Origin: Ceriagrion tenellum
Taxonomy: Eukaryota; Arthropoda; Insecta; Odonata; Coenagrionidae
Length of the DNA: 64,000 bases
Reading direction: 5' to 3'
Assembly: GCA_963169105.1 (NCBI GenBank)
Contig: OY720639.1
Span: 85,976,593 to 86,040,592 of the forward strand
The position numbers were made by a program, and so were the translations under genes. The notes under the pieces were generated by a model. The model had not been told where the DNA came from. It made no database searches and saw only the letters and a program-made list of their open reading frames with translations. Positions 57,490 to 64,000 of the stretch are shown in pieces (position 1 is the stretch's first letter; every line of letters starts with the position of its first letter).

Positions 57490-58080
57490 CTATATCTATA
57501 TACTATCCCTCGAGCCGCCGCATGGGCGTGTGGCAGAGGGTTTTAGGTCACCAGGCGCGTGAAGATGTAAGGTTTTGGGAGGTGAAATGGTGACGTGTAT
57601 TATGGGAGATGGTTTAGTGTAGGAGATTAGTTTTTATTGAGGTCGCTTATTGTGCGCGGAAAGAACGAGTTTTATTTATACCTATCCGTTCGGCAAGGAA
57701 TCACTCTTCTTTTGTCGCTTCTGTCAGACCTAGAAATGTAGTGAGGCGTCATGATAATATTCTCCGTGTCGTTCTGAAACACGCCAGTTCTGAATTTCTC
57801 AAGCAACCTAAACCTGGCGTGAGGCCTCTGAGTCTCTAGGGGCTCCCACCTTAATCCCTCTAAAAGGTGTGAGACGCTATATATTCGCTGGTAGACGCTT
57901 TTAATGAAGCTGCTACGAAGCGTGCTGCTTTTGTTTGTATTTTATTATTTTTTTTGGTTAAATCTTTATGACCCAAATGATCGCGGCGTATTCGAGGTGT
58001 GGCCTAACCAGAGCGAAGTAGCATCTCTCTTTTACTCTTTCATCCGAGGATCAAACACCTTTAATAAGCACTAAATGGCC
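57490..58080 (-). mobile_element. LINE family A, 3' copy
   Basis: Minus strand. From 58060 down: ATCCTCGGATGAAAGAGTAA, CYFALVRPHLEYAAI near 57980-58025, a decayed C-terminal segment, and a 3' UTR that ends at the CCCTCGAGCCGCCGCATGGG side (57510). Used here as the reference for the shorter copies. Confidence 0.88.
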
Positions 58081-58540
58081 TAAAGTATTGGCATCTCACG
58101 CGGGGAGACACAAGAACTCACCGGGAGTTATTCCGCATCAGGAATCCACATCAAGACGGACAGCATATATCCCTGTAGTTCTATGCCGGAGCTGTTTGGG
58201 ATCCGGTAGAGTTGACTGACGGGAACACTCATCCGAAACACTCAAGGGAAGGGGAAGAACACGTAAGGTCCAATGAGTTTTTGTGGGGATCTTGGAGAGA
58301 TTCGCTGAGGGGAACACACGGAAACACACGAAACACTTGAGGCAAAGGAAGGGGTAATCGTGAGGTGCATAGCGCATTGATGACTGCTGATGATGAACGC
58401 GTTCCATTCTATTCCGGCAAGTGATATGTTAGTGGTCATCAATCCACACCTAAGATGCGCGGATGATGTTAATTTACGTGAATCGTAAAAGAGTAATAAT
58501 GATGTGGAGAGGTTATGAATATCAGCTACATTAATGATAA
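58081..58540. other. No gene recognised
   Basis: The tandem-like GGGAACAC / GGAAACACACGAAACAC text at 58220-58335 is a weak internal repetition. Opposed frames lack motifs. Confidence 0.45.
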
Positions 58541-58544
58541 GTTT

Positions 58545-58900
58545 ATTTATTTATTTCAGAATGCGGGCAGCTACCCTATGTTACAAAGTTTTTAGTAACA
58601 ATAGCAGTACATTTATATCATTCATAAATAAAAAATGAAGTACAAATATCAAAAGTTTTAAAATTATGATAATTGTTACTTTTTCATAGTGATTTCTTCA
58701 ATTTATTTTTAAAACCCTCCAGTGAGAAATGAAAAAAATCTACAGATATAGGAAGCATATTTGCATATCTAATTATCCTTGCCAATGGACCATAGCACAT
58801 GTAGTTTCTACTATAAATAACTCTGTAGAATGTCTCGGTGTTTAATTTCGGTGAATAACTCTCTTTAAGTTCATGTACAATTAAAATAATTCCTTGCATA
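58545..58900 (-). mobile_element. LINE C-terminal fragment with TAAA tail
   Basis: Minus-strand frame 58684-58899 ends YANMLPISVDFFHFSLEGFK then NKLKKSL, the final part of a LINE ORF2. The plus-strand TTTATTTATTTATTT at 58542-58556 is its tail, as for the LINE at 10426. Confidence 0.7.
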
Positions 58901-59509
58901 AAATTTAATGGAACTTTTATTTCGGTAAAGTTAAGGTTGTCGCTAAAAATATATTTTTGTTTAAAACAGTTAATGAAAAATGTATTGTTGGTCAGTCTCT
59001 CCTAATTTTTTTTACTGGGAATGGAAATTTTAAATGGGAAGGTGCTGATGCGGTTCCTTAGTGACTGTGGGAGATTAAGCAAGTAGTTACTTAATACCAC
59101 CTCTTTGTTTTTATTGTTTAAAGAAATGCTTTTTTCACTGATTTCGTCCTGTAGGTGTTAAAAACTAAATATGGAAAACTAATTGTTAATTATTCGACGA
59201 ATATATTTAATTGGAGCGTTTTTTTATTATCATAGGAACCGATTGGAGCTCCATTTTTATCGAAATATCTCATATTTACTTCAATTATTGTGTTCATTTG
59301 CTAATAGCCGTGAAATATGATGCTAAGATCCCTGAAATATATTATCGTTCCATTCTCTGGGAGCATATTCCACCTTCAGACAGATTTTATCGAAAATGGC
59401 TATTATATTAGGTAGAAAAATATTATAATCTATGTTTAAAATATTACAATAATAATAATAAATTTTATTCCACAACATCGTATACATTTTACTGTGACAT
59501 TTATCCAAA
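58901..59509. other. No gene recognised; may include upstream LINE sequence
   Basis: AT-rich. The first ~250 bp may continue the LINE upstream (minus), but no motif is clear. Confidence 0.4.
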
Positions 59510-59765
59510 ATATGGGGAATATAAGTACCCGTTTGGAAAATCTCAATTTTTGGGTTACCGACTCGTTCTTTTTGAACAAAAGTAAACTGATTGTGTTACA
59601 ACATGAGTAACAATTACGTAGTATATGTCCTGGTATAGTTATCTAGCTGCTGGTAAACGAAGAAGCATAGAGAATTTTACTTAAAACATACCAAACAAAG
59701 AAAATTACACTGCTGTGAGCTCTACCATTTCACACAGTTAAAATAAGGTTGATAATTCATAAATT
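59510..59765 (+). repeat. Dispersed repeat, copy 2
   Basis: Partner of the segment inside the mariner at 28270-28650; shares GGGTTACCGACTCGTTCTT and CACTGCTGTGAGCT. Lies directly before a fold-back element. Confidence 0.85.
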
Positions 59766-59813
59766 GTAAATTATACGCTTCGTACTTTTCCGCAATTTTT
59801 TATTGTAATAATA

Positions 59814-59850
59814 CAGTGTGTTTTGCGTCTTTATGCGTCTTCAGGTAAAA
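59814..59850 (-). ncRNA. Hammerhead-like motif, CpG-decayed
   Basis: Minus strand: TTAC, intact CTGAAGA, a GC-containing stem II, then GCAAAACACACTGTATT where the opposing copy reads GCGAAACGCGTTGTATT. Three CG-to-CA changes explain most differences. Confidence 0.35.
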
Positions 59851-59891
59851 TTGTTTATGTTAGATCTATATATTGATTTACGTATACAATT

Positions 59892-59929
59892 GTACATGAA
59901 TATGCAGTAAGCTGCGAAACGCGTTGTAT
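59892..59929 (+). ncRNA. Hammerhead-like motif
   Basis: GTAC, degraded core ATGAATA, perfect stem II GCAG/CTGC with TAAG loop, intact GAAA, stem III AC/GT with GC loop, U at 17, then GTAT pairing with the 5' GTAC by three pairs plus a wobble. The 5' core is mutated at two positions. Confidence 0.45.
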
Positions 59930-59962
59930 TATTACAATAATGATTGTGGAAAAGTACGAGAC

Positions 59963-60780
59963 AAATGTTCAATATGGATTCTAATGGAAAATGCTTCCAA
60001 GAAGTGACGTCTGAAGGTGTAAATTTTGAAAGGAAAATATTGTTTAACCCCTTGTCTCTACCCATTTTCGTAGTAATCGCTATGTAATTTTAAGTTCGTT
60101 TTGTGAAAAAATGCCGTGGAACTTAAAATTTTGGGTTTTCTCTTCAAACAAAGGGCACATTTTTCTATATGTTGCCAAAATACGAATAAAATGACGGATG
60201 AACCTCTCAAATCAAATTCCTTGACGTTTCATTTACCCTTTTATTCTTGGTAAAGTTTCGCGAGAGCGATTTCCTTAGAGAGAGTTGCGACTATAGAAAT
60301 TATGAATATGTAGTTGATGGATATTTTCTTTTAGTGTTACCTTTCCATTCCCCTCCCCAAACGGTTGATGGATTGGGAGAAATGCTTCAGATGGAACGCG
60401 CACGCACATTCCCCGCCCGACATCGTTAATTTCGAAAAGTAATTCACCCATTTGACTAGTTTCTTCCATTGATATGTCGATCAGGTGTATCAGGTTTCGA
60501 AACTGACGGTAGTTGTCAATTGTTACGCGCGGCTTGAGTACGGAGAAAAAAAGAGAACGCAGTGTCACGAAGTTTCTCGTTGGGGTAGCCAGGCGGGCTC
60601 TAGTTATGTGGCCTAGTTCCCGTTATTTTTTTTACCTGATGGCATTGCACATATAATAAAAGAATGCTGTCGATTCGTGCATTTTGCTCTAGATCTCCCT
60701 GGGGAATACCATGTATAAAAAGGTTTATTTTACAAGAATTCTGATATTATTTTGAGTTTACCATCTCTTTTAGCTCAACT
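59963..60780. other. No gene recognised
   Basis: Opposed frames at 60247-60429 and 60275-60568 have no domain. Confidence 0.5.
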
Positions 60781-61590
60781 CTTGGATTTCAGAATTGCCT
60801 TGGACGATATCGATGAATGAACCGATATATCGGCTCGCCGCTCCTCTAGCCCGAGACATAAAAGCCGATATATCGACCCGTCGCACTAAGAGGGTTAATC
60901 TGTCCCCTCTGCGATTTGAAAGTGGTGTCCGCAGGGTATGAAAGAGAATGATGGCGTCGTAGATAGTGATGCATGCGTATATAAATACAAGGGACAAGAT
61001 TTCGAAATTGTCTTGAATAATATCTACGTATGAGCCGATATATCGGATCGCCGGACTTTTAGCCCTAAATGCAAAAGCCAATATATCGACCCGTCGCACT
61101 AATGGCCGGTTGCAAGAACATTTGGTTATGGAATCAACAGTTATGAGATCCATAGAGTTGTAGATCTAAAATATATTCGTGTTGCAGGAACGCATCTAAT
61201 ATTTACATAACTAATCTACCAATAGTTTATAGCTTCGAATATTCGTTATAATCTTCTACCGCCGGATAAAATTTCTGAAGTTTAGCCTATGAATAATTGC
61301 CAATGCACATAATAACTAGTCTGTGAGAATAAATTAACTGGTAATTTGTCTCAAAACAACCCTTTTATCTAGTAATTAAGTTTCTGCAACCCTTATTGGT
61401 GGTTGTCATGGCTATTGAGTCCCATAACTTTATGGAATACATGTGTGTCGTTCTTGCAACTGGCCATTAGAAGGTTCCTCTCTCCCTTGCGATTTGTAAG
61501 AAGTGACCACTACGTATGAAATAGAGAGATGACGTCGTAGATTATGATGCAGACGTATGTACAAGAGACAGGATTTCGGATTTATTGCCA
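60781..61590. repeat. 213-bp repeat pair, second unit split by a MITE
   Basis: Unit 1 spans about 60781-60993. Unit 2 spans 60994-61101 and resumes at 61468-61590. Both carry GCCGATATATCGG-like palindromes, AAAAGCC.ATATATCGACCC and GTCGCACTAA. The period of 213 is 71 codons, so a minus-strand frame (60770-61153) shows the duplicated motif LVRRVDI...RYIGS..DI.Q.N.EI; this is most simply a by-product of the repeat. Confidence 0.85.
61102..61467. mobile_element. 366-bp MITE with TA target duplication
   Basis: ATGGCCGGTTGCAAGAAC at the left and GTTCTTGCAACTGGCCAT at the right are inverted with one mismatch in 18. TA lies on both sides (61100-61101 and 61468-61469). The interior has no coding. 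The paralogous unit 1 (GCACTAAGAGGG near 60885) preserves the empty site, confirming both ends. Confidence 0.92.
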
Positions 61591-61955
61591 TCCTGGCGGA
61601 AATCGTAAGGAAGTGGCCGATTGTATCATTCGCATTGTTCGTCTGGAACAGAAACGCTTAATCGATGGTTTTTTGACGACTTGTTACTGTTCGACCCACA
61701 TGTTCTCGGGGGGACCTTGGGCTTCTGAATGTAAGAGGTTCTTGTTTTGAAGAGTTTTTCGAGATAGGAGGGTGACCAGCCGGGAAAGGAAGAGGGAATC
61801 GTATCTTTCTCGTTTAATTGGCGAGTAAGCGTCCGTTTCCTGCGAGGGGAGATGGGAGCGGAAGGTCATCACGCCTGACCTTTTGACCCCCCTCGCCGGG
61901 AGCGTCTGACGTCGCTGTCTTTATCCTCGCCTATCACAACCAAAATTCCCATTTC
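61591..61955. other. No gene recognised
   Basis: GC-richer, with short opposed frames lacking motifs. Confidence 0.5.
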
Positions 61956-62051
61956 TTAAGGTGGCTGAAGTGGTAATAGTGACTTATTGAGCGCACATTT
62001 TTCTAATTTTCAAGGAAGTCGAAAAAAATTCTTATATCGCACTTCACTTAA
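61956..62051. mobile_element. Short TTAA-type MITE, copy 2
   Basis: TTAAGGTGGCTGAAGTGG at the left and CACTTCACTTAA at the right. 96 bp. Interior matches 55353-55458. Confidence 0.65.
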
Positions 62052-63839
62052 GGAGGGACCTGCGCTTCGGTTACCCCTGCGTTAGTCGCGCCGCCCCTAG
62101 TCACACCGCCCCGGGTCACACAATTGGTCGCGCAATGGTCGATTCCCAGTAATGAGGAGCGAATATGGTGGTAGAGATCTTAATGTCAAGTTTCTGTTGT
62201 CAGCACAAAAACCATTTAAAATACTGTTTTATATTTTATTCACTAATATAACTAAAAATATGGGTACATTTTATTGATCAGTCAGCAATTTTCCTTGAAG
62301 TACCTACATTTAATTTATCGCGGTGTTGGGACAGGTCGCCTGCTCTGCCCAGAGGTGAGTACATGTAACTTAAGTTTGGCATCTGCGGTCTCCGCAAAGC
62401 CCATACTGTCAACTAAATGTGGAACGCTATATACCATTTTTTACTCTTCGCATCCCTCTCTTCTTTTTTTTCCCCGCTCCTCTGTCCTATCGTGATTTTT
62501 TTTCCCACGGGCTCATTGTTGGCCCACTTACCCTCTTCCAACGCCCGCGAATTCGGGCGAAGTCGTAACGTTAGTGGGACACTCACTCTCTTGTTAGTGA
62601 GTGTTGTCCATGTGTCGCGAAACATAGCGGAGGGCTTTTGTGGCCGCTATTCCTCTCCACCGCTCTCCTCAGGACAATCGAAACGGATTGAAAGAACTAA
62701 AAAGCTTTTAACTGCAACAGTATGACTCAAACCTCTATCGCGTCGATAGTTTCGGAGTAAGCCGAGGTTTACAACTTTTACAACAGCGATTGTAAAACTC
62801 AACATAAAAGCAATTTTTTCCTTTATTATGTTAGAACATGTTTAGCTAACTTATATCGGCTTCTTCTATCTTTACGCCAAATATTAAGAGAATGGTGATA
62901 ACATAAAGTCGGACCATTGGATTTTGAGCGCCGAAAACAGGCCCTTTTTTAAAGATAAATATCGTTCAAATGCAGATGAGGATAGGGAAAAATTTCTACA
63001 TGCATCAGTAAACTTATAATTGGTCGTTGTATCAAATACATTTTATTGCGTTAAAATCGGTTGACTCCACTTGAAGATACAGCTTCCTAGACTCAACGGA
63101 CTCGAATTTTTTAATGGACAGTAGTTCGTCCGTGGCTGTTTAAGTGTCAAAACTAATCATTAATTCATCCTTTTAGTTTTTTATTTAAAAATTGCGTTTT
63201 CCCTAAAGGAATACTTTTAGCTATTATAAAACTGAGTCAAAGTACAATAATGTATATTATTCGACGGAAATGAATTTGATGAGCACTTCTTTTAGCCATG
63301 AAAGCCGGGGAAAGCCCCATTTCTTGTGTACTAACAATTTTGACTACAATTTCTGTGTTATTTGAGGCTGAACTCTCGAAAATATCATGGAAAGGTATAC
63401 TAGATTCAACTCTGGGGTAATTCGACTCTAATTAATAGTGTTTGGTGGAAATGGCATGTGCTCTTGTATAAAACAAATACTATTTAATTATAATATTTTT
63501 TCCAACCACAATAACTGTTGATAATTTTTAAATCACTGGCCTTTGTTTAGGGTACCTTCAATTGAATAATATGAGTTTCTTGGATGCAGGTGTATTTATG
63601 CATAAAGCATGAGTTAAATGGCATCATTAAAGTATGTTTTATAATCTAACTGTTAAATAAAGGAGGCATTGGATCTGCAAGGATGAATATTGAATTGCAT
63701 TATTAATTATATTGGGGTCGATACATTGCCATGATCTTCTTAAATATGTCGCCATGCTTATAGCCAGTAATCGTTCCGAGCCACAGCCCGTGTATTGTCT
63801 TGCCAATTATCGACATAGCGTCCGGTCGATGAGTCGTCG
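62052..63839. other. No gene recognised; CT-rich islet at 62430-62720
   Basis: Opposed frames in the islet (102, 73 and 70 residues) are low complexity. The rest is AT-rich. Confidence 0.5.
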
Positions 63840-63847
63840 TATATGAC

Positions 63848-63930
63848 TTTCGGTATACAGAGGGTATACCGACTTCGGTATACCGACATCGATTTCGGTA
63901 TACCGCCTCGGTTTATACCCTATGTGTTGC
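63848..63930. repeat. Palindromic TTCGGTATACCG repeat cluster
   Basis: TTCGGTATAC recurs about three times (63850, 63874, 63894), two of them as full CGGTATACCG palindromes, with inverted GGGTATACCG and GGTTTATACC around them. Confidence 0.8.
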
Positions 63931-64000
63931 GATTTCCGGTCGTTCCATTTGTTTTTCAGTCATTGTATATAGCTATGTCTCTCAACGAAGCATAAAGGCG

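Larger units (their letters stand above)
59777..59962. mobile_element. Fold-back element with opposed hammerhead-like motifs
   Basis: Left arm (59777-59830) CTTCGTACTTTTCCGCAATT... and right arm (59914-59962) ...TTGTGGAAAAGTACGAG are inverted copies of about 50 bp. A hammerhead-like motif faces outward in each arm. Same plan as the 171-bp element at 7691. Confidence 0.8.

Noticed and set aside
58387..58425. Hammerhead start CTGATGA with palindromic GAACGCGTTC
   Set aside because: No GAAA follows the hairpin; chance match.
60770..61153. 127-residue minus frame with an internal duplicated motif
   Set aside because: The frame crosses a MITE boundary (61102) and reflects a 213-bp DNA repeat.
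1..64000. CRISPR arrays, bacterial operons, rRNA genes
   Set aside because: No regularly spaced short repeats, no ribosomal or operon-like coding; all signals fit a eukaryotic repeat-rich region.

Overview
This window looks like intergenic or intronic DNA from an arthropod, most likely an insect. It is AT-rich with CpG- and GC-richer islets, has no operon-like coding, and is packed with decayed eukaryotic transposons: a mariner, RTE-like and CR1/Jockey-like LINEs, tRNA-derived SINEs and TTAA-flanked MITEs. No intact host gene was found. Nearly all long open frames are LINE remnants, minisatellite read-through or chance frames in CT-rich DNA. The only host-exon candidate is a weak one at 48152-48296.

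Layout. 1-8 kb: a TTAA MITE (1214-1791), a 159-bp minisatellite (3182-3978) and two fold-back elements (6073-6234, 7691-7861). 8-12 kb: an RTE-like LINE (8387-9257), a second copy (10098-11150) split by another LINE, and a clean tRNA-like SINE head (11400-11472). 15-22 kb: LINE 3' ends, including the largest recognisable piece of LINE family A (20190-21010, minus), and a perfect hairpin at 21430. 22-33 kb: a hammerhead-like element (22735-22870), an RTE-like family 2 fragment, an internally deleted mariner (28147-29191), a second TTAA MITE copy, the best hammerhead-like motif (30143-30185) and a SINE split by a LINE (30623-31476). 33-42 kb: GACGG-rich inverted repeats, a purine-rich tract, a 606-bp duplication with TTCGGTCC repeats, an RTE-like family 3 fragment and a piggyBac-like MITE (39956-40457). 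44-58 kb: more RTE-like and LINE family A pieces, two further TTAA MITE copies, a nested hAT-like MITE (53201-54263), a complete SINE (55811-56108) and a recent 153-bp duplication. 58-64 kb: a fold-back with opposed hammerhead-like motifs (59777-59962), a 213-bp repeat pair whose second copy carries a TA-flanked MITE (61102-61467), and palindromic TTCGGTATACCG repeats at the right end.

The genes do not form a pathway. The biology here is the nesting order of mobile elements and a recurring motif resembling Penelope/retrozyme hammerhead ribozymes, seen in several unrelated-looking fold-back elements. All element class names come from reading motifs and terminal repeats by eye; no database search was run.
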